The position numbers and the translations under genes were made by a program. Below, in pieces: positions 28,780 through 38,271 of a stretch of 64,000 bases of DNA. The stretch is from Pedobacter panaciterrae (GTDB lineage: Bacteria; Bacteroidota; Bacteroidia; Sphingobacteriales; Sphingobacteriaceae). Each line of letters begins with the position of its first letter. Position 1 is the first letter of the stretch. The notes beneath the pieces were generated by a model. It was not told the DNA's origin, did no database searches, and saw nothing but the letters and a program-made list of their open reading frames with translations. Location of the stretch: contig NZ_JABMKW010000017.1 of the NCBI RefSeq assembly GCF_013204795.1, positions 124,001 to 188,000 of the forward strand, given 5' to 3'.

Positions 28780-28887
28780 CAAATGGTATTCAAGGACTTG
28801 ATTACCATTTAAATTGCCCTCCTAATTATCCCTATAATTGTCTGGTTGGAAGGCCGACAATAGAGGCTCCTCCCCGGAGCCTTTTTT
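28780..28887 (+). ncRNA. Candidate structured small RNA, about 108 nt
   Basis: An intergenic plus-strand unit with its own promoter and terminator, between permease and kup (antiparallel). Hairpin 1 (28781-28810) has an eight-base stem, one T.T mismatch and five more pairs. Hairpin 2 (28837-28861) pairs ATTGTC-GG with CCGACAAT around one bulge. The terminator hairpin is at 28865-28881 with six T. The 26 bases between hairpins 1 and 2 are unpaired and pyrimidine-rich (CCCTCCTAATTATCCC), a possible site for pairing with purine-rich ribosome-binding regions. The hairpin also contains a nine-codon ORF (28783-28812), probably by chance. The RNA is not a family I recognise. Confidence 0.5.
28865..28887 (+). 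terminator. Terminator of the candidate small RNA
   Basis: GGCTCC, loop TCCCC, GGAGCC, then six T. The T-run is on the plus strand only, so it cannot serve the minus-strand kup gene that ends at 28894. The permease has its own terminator 210 bases earlier. Confidence 0.8.
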
Positions 28888-28893
28888 GTACAA

Positions 28894-30846
28894 TTAAACC
28901 GGAAGCCTGTTAAGCTCTATATCATCAGGAGTTACAAAGATTAATGGAACTTTCTCTACATCCACGTAACTTGAGTCAAGGCCAAAACTTCGCTCTTCGG
29001 ATAAGCTCAAACGCTTCAACACAAAGTAGTAGTCCATTATTGAGCGCTCATAGAAACTCAGTTTAGAAAACTTAGATAGATGTTTTTCTAAGAGTACAAA
29101 TCTAAAGTCACCAGCAATCTTATGTTTATTTAAAGACGTATACTGGCTTGTAATATCAACCTCACCATTTTTCACCAGATCTTCAATCACTTTTCGGTAT
29201 AAAAGATTAACTCTTTGTTCCACCCTAAATCCGAGCTTAAAATCAATACGGATAAGCTTTCCCGGAATCAGGAATTCTACTTTATAATCCCGGGTAAATG
29301 GTTCATCAACAACGTCAACATGCACGAGCCAATAAACATCAGCTCGCTTGGGTTCTTTCTGGATAATTGAGTAAATAATCTTTGATTCTATTTCTGTTTT
29401 AAAATTGGCACTGGTAAGGTATACCAATTGGGAAGAATATTTTGGAACGGAAATATCACTACTTAGTTCACTTATTATCTCAAAATAATCCTCTATTTCA
29501 ACATATTTAACAAACCGGTTTTTTATCTTCCTGGCAACATACCAACTCCACATTACAGTAAACAACGCAGATCCAATCAATACCGTTACCCAACCTCCAT
29601 GGAAAAACTTCGCCATATTTCCTATCAGGAAGGTAAGTTCGAGTAAAATATAAATTACTAAAAAAGTTCCAATTACATATATCGGAACCTTTTTACGCTT
29701 CATATAAGCTGCAATCAATATCGTAGTAGAAAGAAAGGTTAGGTTTATAGCCAAACCATAAGCGCCTTCCATTGCCCCTGAGCTTTTAAATATCAATACA
29801 ATTCCGATACAGCCCGCCCAAAGAATCCAGTTAATAGAAGGAACATAAATCTGTCCCTTTTGATTACTTGGATAATTGATTCTAACTTTTGGCCAAAGAT
29901 TTAACCTTACTGCTTCAGATATTAAAGTAAAAGAACCAGTAATCATCGCCTGACTGGCAATCACCGCTGCGCAAGTTGCAAGTGCAACCATAAACAACAG
30001 ATATTCGGATGGTACTATTTCAAAGAAGGGATTCAAAGTGGTGTTGTAATTGCCATGTTGCAACACCCAAACACCTTGTCCAAGGTAATTAAAAATCAAG
30101 GTTGCTTTTACAAAAACCCAACTAACGCGAATGTTTTTTCTTCCGCAATGCCCCATGTCTGAATACAATGCCTCGGCTCCTGTAGTACATAAAAACACCC
30201 CTCCTAATATTAATAAAGCCATCGGATTATTCACCAACAGTTCATAAGCGTAATATGGATTTAATGCTCTTAGAATACTTAAATCCTGCACAACATAAAG
30301 AAGACCTAATAATCCAAGTGTGCTAAACCACAGAAACATAACTGGACCAAATAGCTTTCCTACCAAATCAGTCCCGAATTGTTGTATTACAAACAATGCA
30401 GTAATGATAGCAAGAACTATAGGAATTACCGATACAGAAGGAAATTTCAATTGCAAGCCTTCAACAGCAGAGGTAACTGTTATACTTGGCGTAATGATAC
30501 CATCAGCCAACAAAGCACAACCACCTATGATTGCAGGAATAACAAGCCACTTTGCATTTTTACGAACAAGGGAGTATAAAGAAAAAATACCACCCTCACC
30601 CTTATTATCCGCTTTTAATGTAATAACAACATACTTTACAGTAGTCTGCAAGGTTAAAGTCCATATGATACAAGACAAAGCACCAAGCACAAGATTTACA
30701 TCAACATTTTGCCCACCATTAACCACTGAATTAAAAATGGCTTTTAAGGTATAGAGAGGAGAAGTTCCAATATCACCGTATACGATCCCTAAACTTACAA
30801 GTAAACCTCCTGCGGTGAGCGCACTTAAATTCTTTTGACTCGACAC
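28894..30846 (-). CDS. kup: KUP/Trk-type potassium uptake protein
   Basis: K+:H+ symporter of 650 residues. The N-terminal family signature GIVYGDIGTSPLYTL (about 20-34) is intact, followed by 12 hydrophobic segments and a soluble C-terminal domain of about 190 residues. The start is GTG at 30846 (GTG TCG AGT), supported by the family N-terminus and the lack of an upstream ATG. It is transcribed towards the candidate small RNA region. Confidence 0.94.
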   Translation of the reverse strand: MSSQKNLSALTAGGLLVSLGIVYGDIGTSPLYTLKAIFNSVVNGGQNVDVNLVLGALSCIIWTLTLQTTVKYVVITLKADNKGEGGIFSLYSLVRKNAKWLVIPAIIGGCALLADGIITPSITVTSAVEGLQLKFPSVSVIPIVLAIITALFVIQQFGTDLVGKLFGPVMFLWFSTLGLLGLLYVVQDLSILRALNPYYAYELLVNNPMALLILGGVFLCTTGAEALYSDMGHCGRKNIRVSWVFVKATLIFNYLGQGVWVLQHGNYNTTLNPFFEIVPSEYLLFMVALATCAAVIASQAMITGSFTLISEAVRLNLWPKVRINYPSNQKGQIYVPSINWILWAGCIGIVLIFKSSGAMEGAYGLAINLTFLSTTILIAAYMKRKKVPIYVIGTFLVIYILLELTFLIGNMAKFFHGGWVTVLIGSALFTVMWSWYVARKIKNRFVKYVEIEDYFEIISELSSDISVPKYSSQLVYLTSANFKTEIESKIIYSIIQKEPKRADVYWLVHVDVVDEPFTRDYKVEFLIPGKLIRIDFKLGFRVEQRVNLLYRKVIEDLVKNGEVDITSQYTSLNKHKIAGDFRFVLLEKHLSKFSKLSFYERSIMDYYFVLKRLSLSEERSFGLDSSYVDVEKVPLIFVTPDDIELNRLPV

Positions 30847-31057
30847 TTATCTTATTTTGTTTTGGTGGGTAAAATTACAGTAATTCTTATGTAAATGCAT
30901 TGTTTTCTGACTTTTTTGAACCCCAACATGTGGTATTTACGCCACAACTTTAGGGTCTCCAAACGTTAATACTTGTTAAATATTGTTAAATATTTTTTTA
31001 TTGAACAAAATGATTGATTTTTTTGTTTTATTATTTATATTTTTGGCAATACCAAAC

Positions 31058-31579
31058 ATGAGCAAGAAACACAGAATAGCGCTTCTCTTTCATATCTCCT
31101 GCATAATTTGCATGGGTGTCTTTGGCAGCGTTAATGTTTTTGCGCAAAAGTCTGACAGTACAATAAACAGTGCCAGGGCAAAGAGAATTAACAAAACACC
31201 ACAAATCAAGGTCAACATACCAACGTACAAGCCCAAATACAACTTAGGATTTATACAATATAATGATGTGATCTCTAATGCAAAAGTTGTTCCAACCACT
31301 CAAACTAAACAAGATAAAATCCTTACTGTTTTAAAAGTTTATCCTAATCCTGTTGACGATCAGGTAAATTTAATGCTAAGACTTGATCGTGAGTCAAATC
31401 TTTCTGTTAAAATTATGGATTTGCTGGGCAATGAAGTTGTAACGCTTTCAAATGAGCGCATTTCCTCTGGGGAACAAACCAAAAGCTATACTATCCCCAA
31501 TCGTTTAAATCCAGGTATCTATTTTTTAAAAATAGTAGCAGGGTCTGAAACAGTAGTAAAACGCATTTCAGTTTTATAG
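31058..31579 (+). CDS. Small type IX secretion sorting-domain protein
   Basis: Secreted protein of 173 residues from the chosen ATG 31058, which gives a clean signal peptide (MSKKHRIALLFHISC... to NVFAQ). An upstream frame to 30983 lacks signal-peptide logic. A linker of about 60 residues follows, then a C-terminal sorting domain starting LKVYPNPVDDQVNL and ending VKRISVL, the hallmark of cargo of the type IX secretion system. There is almost no passenger domain. A perfect -7 element TATTTTTG lies at 31038-31045, which would leave a leader of about seven bases. A PorT-like protein is encoded at 21878. Confidence 0.85.
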   Translation: MSKKHRIALLFHISCIICMGVFGSVNVFAQKSDSTINSARAKRINKTPQIKVNIPTYKPKYNLGFIQYNDVISNAKVVPTTQTKQDKILTVLKVYPNPVDDQVNLMLRLDRESNLSVKIMDLLGNEVVTLSNERISSGEQTKSYTIPNRLNPGIYFLKIVAGSETVVKRISVL

Positions 31580-31668
31580 TCAACATTTAATCAATCTTCC
31601 TAATTGTTTCGTCTGTATAGAATGTATAATTTAGCAGCGGTTAGTGTTATTCACAAAACATAATACAA

Positions 31669-32280
31669 ATGAAGGTAATCGCTATAGGCCGTAATTACGC
31701 CGCGCATATTAAAGAGCTAAATAACCCAACGCCGGAAAATCCGGTTATATTTCTAAAACCAGATACCGCAGTATTAAAAGACAACAAACCTTTTTATATA
31801 CCAGATTTTTCTTCAGACATACACTACGAACTTGAAGTGGTTTTGAAAATTTGTAAAGAAGGCAAATATATTTCTGAAAAGTTCGCTCCCAATTATTATG
31901 AGGAAATGGGCCTCGGCATAGATTTTACTGCGCGAGATATCCAGACGCTACATAAAGAGAAAGGTTTACCCTGGGAGTTAGCCAAAGCTTTCGACAATTC
32001 TGCTGTCATAAGTACTTTTGTTCCTAAAACCCAATTCACAAACATATATGACCTCGACTTCGAGCTAAAAATCAACAATGAGACCAGGCAAATTGGCAAT
32101 ACTAAAAATATGCTCTTCCCGTTTGAGAGAATAATTGCCTTTGTATCTAAATACATTACATTAAAAAAAGGTGATCTTATTTTTACCGGTACGCCGGAAG
32201 GCGTTGGTAAAGTTCTGCCAGGTGATAAATTAGAGGCGTGGTTAGCGGGTCAGCAACTACTTAATTTCGATATAAAATAG
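31669..32280 (+). CDS. Fumarylacetoacetate hydrolase-family protein
   Basis: FAH-fold hydrolase of 203 residues, the short YcgM-like form that hydrolyses or decarboxylates acylpyruvates and oxaloacetate. Metal ligands are seen in the HYELEVVLKI stretch (Glu residues about 61-63) and in the GIDFTARDIQ motif. The C-terminal LIFTGTPEGVGKVLPGD motif is diagnostic. The substrate is not set by the context. The M23 peptidase gene begins five bases after its stop. Confidence 0.9.
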   Translation: MKVIAIGRNYAAHIKELNNPTPENPVIFLKPDTAVLKDNKPFYIPDFSSDIHYELEVVLKICKEGKYISEKFAPNYYEEMGLGIDFTARDIQTLHKEKGLPWELAKAFDNSAVISTFVPKTQFTNIYDLDFELKINNETRQIGNTKNMLFPFERIIAFVSKYITLKKGDLIFTGTPEGVGKVLPGDKLEAWLAGQQLLNFDIK

Positions 32281-32285
32281 CATTG

Positions 32286-34007
32286 ATGATTAAACTGAAC
32301 TTAACACTAATACTTGTTGCTCTTTCAGTAGTATGCTTAAAAGGACAACAAGTATTCAGCGGCAACAAATACCCACTAGTGGATTTCAGGGCTCCTCTAG
32401 ACATTACACCACCGGCTCTGGCCGGCTCATTTGGAGAATTAAGGGCTAACCACTTTCATTCTGGCATGGACTATCGGACCAATCAACGAGAAGGCTACCC
32501 CGTATATGCCATTGCAGATGGATATATCTCCAGGCTTCGGGTACAGAACAGCGGCTTCGGCCTTGCCCTTTACATTAATCATCCAAATGGTTACACTTCT
32601 GTTTATGGCCATCTTCAACGCTTTAGCCCTAAAATAGCACAACAAGTAAAAACCATTCAATATCAAAAGAAGAGTTATGAAGTCGACTCCTTTCCTAACT
32701 CACTGCTTATACCAGTGCACAAGGGAGATGTTATTGCTTATTCTGGCAATACAGGAAGCTCGGGTGGCCCTCACCTTCATTTTGAGATCAGAGACACTAA
32801 AACAGAAGCTACAATCAATCCGCAGCTATTTGGTCTAGAAATACCAGACAACATCCCCCCTGTGCTTTATTCCATGTATGTTTATCGTTTAAATAAGAAA
32901 CCATTTAACGAATTTACACCTAAACAATACTTTCAGATTAGTGGAGCCCCCGGCAATTACCACCTTAACAAAGTAACCACAATCAATTTAAGCGGTGAGG
33001 TTGGCTTTGGTATTGTTGCCACCGACAAACACAACGGTGCTTCGGGAACAAATGGTGTTTATTCTATTCAGCTCGAGATAGATGGCAAACCTGTTTATAC
33101 TTCGGCTCTTGAAAAATTTCAGTTTGATAATAGCAGGGGAATCAACTCGCATATAGATTATCCAACGTTTATAAACACTAAAAGAAATATTCAGAAAAGT
33201 TTTGTTGATCCAGGCAATCCTTTAAATATCTACAGCAATCTGATAAATAATGGCCGGGTAGAATTCACTGACGGCAAGCTACATCAGGTAAAGTATATTA
33301 TATCAGACGCAACGGGCAATAAAAGTGTTCTGTCATTCAATGTGCAGGCCGATGAAAAAGCTATAATAAACAGCCCTGAGCCCTCTGCAGGTACTCATTA
33401 TTCATATGCTACGCTCAATGAATTTAACAACCCAGATGTAAAGGTAATCCTTCCAAAGGGCACGCTCTATAATGATCTTAACCTTATATACAAGACCTTA
33501 CCAAAACCGTTAACAAATGCATTCTCGAATATACATCAGATTCATAACCCTTTAACTCCATTGCATTCGGGATTTGAAATATGGATTAAAGCAGACAGTT
33601 CAATTAACAAGTACAAAGAAAAGGCCCTTATCGTAAGTACTTCAAGATCGTCACAAGGCGGATATTATGAAAATGGATATGTAAAAGCCAAACCACGCAC
33701 CTTTGGAAGCTTCTTTATAGCCATAGACACTATTCCACCAAGCATAATCCCCTTAAATATATCAGATGGGAAAAGCATGGCTGGAATAAGTAAAATGTCA
33801 TTCAAAATCAGAGATAACTTATCCGGAATTAAGAGCTTTAATGGCTATATTGACGGAAGATGGGTATTAATGGAGTTTGACACCAAAACAGCTTCTTTAT
33901 GGCATACATTTGATGACACTACGCCTCCGGGCAAACATATGCTGGAGGTGATTGTTTCAGATATGAAAGACAACATCAAAAATTATTCAATTTCTTTTTA
34001 TAAATAG
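32286..34007 (+). CDS. M23-family metallopeptidase (LytM-like)
   Basis: Exported zinc peptidase of 573 residues, starting at ATG 32286 with a signal peptide (MIKLNLTLILVALSVVCLKG). The N-terminal LytM domain has the zinc ligands in NHFHSGMDYR and GGPHLHFEIR, so it probably cleaves peptidoglycan cross-links or activates hydrolases. The long C-terminal part (about 210-573) resembles repeated beta-sandwich modules and may bind the cell wall. It is cotranscribed with the FAH gene and bcp (four-base gap). Confidence 0.88.
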   Translation: MIKLNLTLILVALSVVCLKGQQVFSGNKYPLVDFRAPLDITPPALAGSFGELRANHFHSGMDYRTNQREGYPVYAIADGYISRLRVQNSGFGLALYINHPNGYTSVYGHLQRFSPKIAQQVKTIQYQKKSYEVDSFPNSLLIPVHKGDVIAYSGNTGSSGGPHLHFEIRDTKTEATINPQLFGLEIPDNIPPVLYSMYVYRLNKKPFNEFTPKQYFQISGAPGNYHLNKVTTINLSGEVGFGIVATDKHNGASGTNGVYSIQLEIDGKPVYTSALEKFQFDNSRGINSHIDYPTFINTKRNIQKSFVDPGNPLNIYSNLINNGRVEFTDGKLHQVKYIISDATGNKSVLSFNVQADEKAIINSPEPSAGTHYSYATLNEFNNPDVKVILPKGTLYNDLNLIYKTLPKPLTNAFSNIHQIHNPLTPLHSGFEIWIKADSSINKYKEKALIVSTSRSSQGGYYENGYVKAKPRTFGSFFIAIDTIPPSIIPLNISDGKSMAGISKMSFKIRDNLSGIKSFNGYIDGRWVLMEFDTKTASLWHTFDDTTPPGKHMLEVIVSDMKDNIKNYSISFYK

Positions 34008-34011
34008 CATT

Positions 34012-34470
34012 ATGAGTGAATTAAAAGAAGGCCAAAAGGCCCCGAATTTTACTGCGAAAGACCAAGATGGCAACAATGTTTCCTTATCACAATTTATCGG
34101 AAAAAAAGTAGTACTCTACTTTTATCCTAAAGATGACACCCCAGGTTGTACTGCAGAAGCGTGTGATTTCAGAGACAATTATCAGGGACTAACAGCCAAA
34201 GGAATTGTAGTATTGGGCGTAAGTGTTGATGACGAAAAATCACACCAAAAATTTGTTACAAAACACAGCTTGCCATTTACACTCCTTGCTGATACTGATC
34301 AAAAAATTGTTGAAGCTTACGGTGTTTGGGGCGAAAAAAACATGTATGGAAAGAAATATATGGGAACCCATAGAACTACTTTCCTTATTGATGAAACTGG
34401 CCTCATCTCGCACATCATAAAAAAGGTAGATACTAAGAATTCAACTGCACAGGTTTTAGAGTTACTTTAG
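34012..34470 (+). CDS. bcp: Thioredoxin-dependent thiol peroxidase (Bcp)
   Basis: Peroxiredoxin of 152 residues that reduces hydroperoxides. The peroxidatic Cys46 in DDTPGCTAEACDF and the resolving Cys51 five residues later are those of the atypical two-cysteine Bcp family. It ends in a nine-base convergent overlap with the histidine kinase gene (34462-34470). trxA, a possible electron donor, lies at 48047. Confidence 0.95.
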   Translation: MSELKEGQKAPNFTAKDQDGNNVSLSQFIGKKVVLYFYPKDDTPGCTAEACDFRDNYQGLTAKGIVVLGVSVDDEKSHQKFVTKHSLPFTLLADTDQKIVEAYGVWGEKNMYGKKYMGTHRTTFLIDETGLISHIIKKVDTKNSTAQVLELL

Positions 34471-36546
34471 TACAGACTTTTCATCTTTATGCTTACTTCC
34501 AACAAGATGCTGAATCTTTAAATTTAGTTCATCCGAACTAAAAGGTTTAGAAACATAGTCATTCATTCCAATTGCCAGGCACTTCTCGAGCTCTCCCTGT
34601 ATGGTATGGGCCGTCATAGCCACAATTGGAATACCTGCTTTTTCTGTGCCCATCCGGCGTATGTATTTAGTGGCCTCATATCCGTCCATTTCCGGCATTT
34701 GCAGATCCATTAAAATAATATCAAAATCCTCGCTCTTATATTTTTCTATACCTATTTTCCCATTTTGAGCAATTGTGGTTTCGTATCCTCTCTTTTGCAA
34801 TACCTTGATAACCAAAAGCTGATTAATTGGATTATCTTCAACAATCAGCACTTTGATTCCCCTTCCAGGCTCTTCTCCAGTATCAGGTCCGGCAGGAATA
34901 TGGTTATCCTTTTCACGATCATTTATTTTCACAAAAGGCATTCTGAAATAAAACACAGACCCGTCTCCCGGGGTACTTTCCAAGAATATTTTTCCATTCT
35001 GTAGTTCAACCAGTCGTTTAACCATACTCAATCCTAAACCAACCCCCCCAAACTTACGTGAAGTTCCACTTGTACCCTGCTCAAACAACTCAAATATTTT
35101 CTGTTGCTTTTCGATTGGGATTCCAATCCCTGTATCTTTAATCCTGAACTCAATAATCACATTCTCCTTGGTTTCTTCTATAAGATCTGCAGAAATAACC
35201 ACCTCGCCTTTTTCTGTAAATTTTATGGCATTGGATACCAGGTTCACAAAAATTTGAGAGAGCCGGATAGAATCCCCAATAAAAATATTTGGTACTCTTG
35301 TTCCTATAGAATAGCTTAAACCAATTTTCTTAAACTTGGCATTAGATTCCACATAAAGACAAGCATCTTTAATTACATCCCTAACTTTTAACGGTTGTTT
35401 AATAAAATCAACATCCTCATTACCAAGCCCGGAAAAATCCAAAATGTCATTTAATATCCTCATTAAATGATCGGCAGATTTTATAATCATCTCAATTGCC
35501 TCAAGATGTTCTTTATCAACCAGGGACTCTCTAATATAGCTCGCAAACCCTTGAATACCGTTCATAGGAGTCCTTATTTCATGGCTCATATTTACAAGGA
35601 AAACGTGCTTGGCTTTCTCAGAAGATTGAGCTCTATGCCGCTCAGTTACAAGTTTAGCTTCCGTAACCTTTGATTCTGCTACTTTATGTTCCAAGGTCTC
35701 AATCATTTCATTAAATGCATTAGCTACCCTTCCAATTTCATCATTTGCAAAAATCTTTACGCGGGTGTCAAGTTGCCCTTTCTTTACAAGTTCGGCCCCC
35801 TCTACGATAACATCCAGGCCTTTTTTAATACTTTTGTTTATAGATATGGCAATAACAATGCTAGTTGTACCAATGGTTATCGAAAGCGCCAGAACCAATT
35901 TAAGCACCATACTTTCTAACCATCTTGCGCCTTCTCCAAGTGTATAAGAAAACCCATCTTCTAAAATGGTAAGCTCAGTATTAAGTCTTTCAATTTCGTT
36001 TAGCAAAATTTTTATCTTTTCCTTATCTATCTTTGGAGCCGTAATCAACGCATGAAGTTCCTCACCAATCGTAAGAAGCTCATCTAAAACCGGCTCAGCT
36101 TTTTGCCATGCAACAAAGGCTTTATTCAAGTAATACACCTTACTAAATCTCTTGGTGAGGCCAATCATATTATCAATATCGGCTGGATGATTTCTGCCTT
36201 GCAAAAAAACCGCTCTTACTGCCTCCAGATCAGGATTTGCCTTTCCCATTTCTATTCTGGCAATTTTATCACCAAAAGGAACCTTTAGAAATTCTTTAAA
36301 AGCGTGATAATTCTTTTCATCATAAGTGTAGCCATACTCCCTGAGGTTCAGAATAGCATTCTTCTGCGATTTGGACCATAGTCCTTCCCCACCGACGTAA
36401 GATCTAACTGCCGACAGTGTCGTAATTGAGAACCATAAAGTGCACAACTCTACTATAACCAAAAAAGTGATTATACCAATGGTAAAATATAGTTTTCTGG
36501 ATATAGATATATCATTGAGCTTCTTTCGTAACAAGGAAATAAGCAT
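34462..36546 (-). CDS. Hybrid sensor histidine kinase/response regulator
   Basis: Membrane sensor of 694 residues from ATG 36546 (a TTG at 36564 is less likely). A first helix (about 20-40) and second helix (about 213-236) enclose a helical extracytoplasmic sensor domain, followed by a HAMP region and a coiled coil. The phosphoacceptor His322 is in SHEIRTPMNG, and the ATP-binding N, G1 and G2 boxes are NLVSNAIKFT, DTGIGI and GLGLSMV. The C-terminal receiver has Asp614 in MDLQMPEMDG. The signal and targets are unknown; no separate response regulator is adjacent. Confidence 0.92.
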   Translation of the reverse strand: MLISLLRKKLNDISISRKLYFTIGIITFLVIVELCTLWFSITTLSAVRSYVGGEGLWSKSQKNAILNLREYGYTYDEKNYHAFKEFLKVPFGDKIARIEMGKANPDLEAVRAVFLQGRNHPADIDNMIGLTKRFSKVYYLNKAFVAWQKAEPVLDELLTIGEELHALITAPKIDKEKIKILLNEIERLNTELTILEDGFSYTLGEGARWLESMVLKLVLALSITIGTTSIVIAISINKSIKKGLDVIVEGAELVKKGQLDTRVKIFANDEIGRVANAFNEMIETLEHKVAESKVTEAKLVTERHRAQSSEKAKHVFLVNMSHEIRTPMNGIQGFASYIRESLVDKEHLEAIEMIIKSADHLMRILNDILDFSGLGNEDVDFIKQPLKVRDVIKDACLYVESNAKFKKIGLSYSIGTRVPNIFIGDSIRLSQIFVNLVSNAIKFTEKGEVVISADLIEETKENVIIEFRIKDTGIGIPIEKQQKIFELFEQGTSGTSRKFGGVGLGLSMVKRLVELQNGKIFLESTPGDGSVFYFRMPFVKINDREKDNHIPAGPDTGEEPGRGIKVLIVEDNPINQLLVIKVLQKRGYETTIAQNGKIGIEKYKSEDFDIILMDLQMPEMDGYEATKYIRRMGTEKAGIPIVAMTAHTIQGELEKCLAIGMNDYVSKPFSSDELNLKIQHLVGSKHKDEKSVLK

Positions 36547-36692
36547 AACTAGAATTTTAATCAAATGTAAAACCCTAATTTTTTACATTTTTTTTTTAAA
36601 AATAATCCTTTTAACCTGAACAAGGCACCTATTTGCCTCATTCATTTTGTTCAAAAAACAGCCTATTTCCATTGTCATAAATGAATAAACAC

Positions 36693-36725
36693 AAAAAAAA
36701 GGCTATCTTTTCGGACAGCCTTTTT
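36693..36725 (-). terminator. Terminator after the second FucP-type transporter
   Basis: AAAAAGGCT-A-TC and GA-C-AGCCTTTTT form a hairpin with a short loop; the A-run on the plus strand is the U-tract of the minus transcript. Confidence 0.75.
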
Positions 36726-36743
36726 CTTCTTTATACTTTATTC

Positions 36744-38021
36744 TTAAGATTTAATCTTATGTCCGTATACGGCAAAGAACCATATATATAAATAACAAGG
36801 TAGCACACTCACAAAGAAGGCAAGCTGGAAATGCATATGTGCATAATCCTTAAGGTAGCCATAAATCAATGGCCAGATCGCTCCACCTGCAATACCCATA
36901 ATCATGATTGCCGATCCGGTTTTAGTAAACTTTCCTAATCCTTTAATGCCCAAAGGGAAAATAGCAGGCCACATTAATGAATTTGCCAGCCCCAAAAGTC
37001 CAACAAAAATTACTGAATAGTAACCGGTGGTTACATAAGCGGCACAGATAAATATTACACCCAAAATTGCACAGATTTTTAATGCAGCCTGTTGACTGAT
37101 GTATTTAGGAATAGCGATAATCCCTATCACATAGCCAACCAGCATACTGGTTAATGTAAGTGTTGTAAAGTACTTGCTAATGTCGGCACTGATCCCTAAA
37201 GCTTTACCATACACTCCAATTATATCGCCAGCCATAACCTCCGCAGCCACGTAAACAAAAATACAGAAGGCTCCTAAAAATAAATGTGGAAATTGGAAAA
37301 TTGAAGTCTTTGTCGATTTTACATCATCACCTTCAATTACCTCTTCCTTATCTACATCCACTTCAGGCAGGTGAGAGTATTTAATGAACAATGCAAAAGC
37401 AGTAAATACAATTGCTAAAACAATGTAAGGTGTATAAACGCGACCTAAAACCTCGGCTAAAAGGGCTTCTTTTTCAGCAAGGGTAGTTGCTGCATCATTA
37501 ATTTTGGCTTCAATACCAGACGCATTTTTAAGAAACAAGGTACCCATAATAATAGGTACAATAATGCCGGCAAATTTATTACATAACCCCATTATACTTA
37601 TGCGTTTCGCCGCACTTTCTATCGGACCTATAATACTAATATATGGATTTGAAGCAGTTTGCAACAAAGATAGAGCAGCACCTTGGATAAATATACCTGT
37701 GAGGAACAGACCAAAACTTCTTGAACTTGCAGCCGGGATAAAGATTAAAGAACCGAAAGCCAAAATAAGCAATCCAATAATGATACCATTTCTAAAGCCC
37801 AGTTTTTTAAGAATCCATGATGATGGCAATGCTAAAAAGAAATAAGCAATATAAGAAGCAAATGTTACCAGAAAGGCTTCAAAGTCAGTTTTCAAACCAC
37901 AAGCCAGTTTCAGAAAGGGTATTAATGTGCTGTTGGCCCATGTTACAAAGCCAAAAATGAAAAACAGAGCCCCAATAGTTACAATGGGCGAAATTACAGT
38001 CGATTTTGTTTGGTTGGTCAT
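36744..38021 (-). CDS. FucP-type sugar:H+ symporter (MFS)
   Basis: Major facilitator transporter of 425 residues, paralogous to the protein at 7580 but shorter. The family pattern FFIFGFVTWANSTLIPFLK is near the N-terminus, and LLQTASNPYISIIGP follows in the middle. A cytoplasmic linker with an acidic cluster (EVDVDKEEVIEGDD) separates the halves. A LacI-type operator-like sequence lies about 165 bases upstream. Sugar specificity is not decided. Confidence 0.9.
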   Translation of the reverse strand: MTNQTKSTVISPIVTIGALFFIFGFVTWANSTLIPFLKLACGLKTDFEAFLVTFASYIAYFFLALPSSWILKKLGFRNGIIIGLLILAFGSLIFIPAASSRSFGLFLTGIFIQGAALSLLQTASNPYISIIGPIESAAKRISIMGLCNKFAGIIVPIIMGTLFLKNASGIEAKINDAATTLAEKEALLAEVLGRVYTPYIVLAIVFTAFALFIKYSHLPEVDVDKEEVIEGDDVKSTKTSIFQFPHLFLGAFCIFVYVAAEVMAGDIIGVYGKALGISADISKYFTTLTLTSMLVGYVIGIIAIPKYISQQAALKICAILGVIFICAAYVTTGYYSVIFVGLLGLANSLMWPAIFPLGIKGLGKFTKTGSAIMIMGIAGGAIWPLIYGYLKDYAHMHFQLAFFVSVLPCYLYIWFFAVYGHKIKS

Positions 38022-38182
38022 AATTAGGTTAAGGTTGTTTAGGTTTTGTTTACTGTTTTTGTTTTTTTGTTAAAAAATTTTTGACTTTACTCTCTAAAAG
38101 TATAAAAATATACAACAAGTTACTAGCATAGCCATTCATTAAACCAAAGTATGCTATTTACACTTAATATTTGCTCATTTTG

Positions 38183-38198
38183 TTTGCGCAAACGTTTG
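38183..38198. promoter_or_regulatory. Overlapping palindromes, LacI/GalR-type operator candidate
   Basis: TTTGCGCAAA (38183-38192) and CAAACGTTTG (38189-38198) are two perfect ten-base palindromes sharing four bases. The second resembles the CG-centred operators bound by LacI/GalR repressors. It lies in the gap between the FecR gene and the FucP-type transporter gene, upstream of the latter. No LacI gene is in the window. Confidence 0.45.
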
Positions 38199-38271
38199 TG
38201 TATCCTATCAATTACCATGTTATTAAAAAGTTGTGGTGCTATTTGGGCAGGACAGCCAAATTGGGGAAAAA

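Noticed and set aside
30320..30754. 144-codon open frame on the plus strand
   Set aside because: It lies entirely antisense to the conserved kup gene and its protein has low-complexity, family-free composition; the frame is open because of codon use in kup.
30931..30982. Short inverted repeat (GTGG / CCAC) and repeated TTGTTAAATA near the kup/T9SS divergent promoters
   Set aside because: Four- to five-base arms and AT-rich repeats of this size are expected by chance in such sequence.
34462..34470. Nine-base convergent overlap between bcp and the histidine kinase gene, and similar tight ends at 47064 and 59403
   Set aside because: Ordinary compact convergent arrangement in bacteria; no evidence of regulatory antisense.
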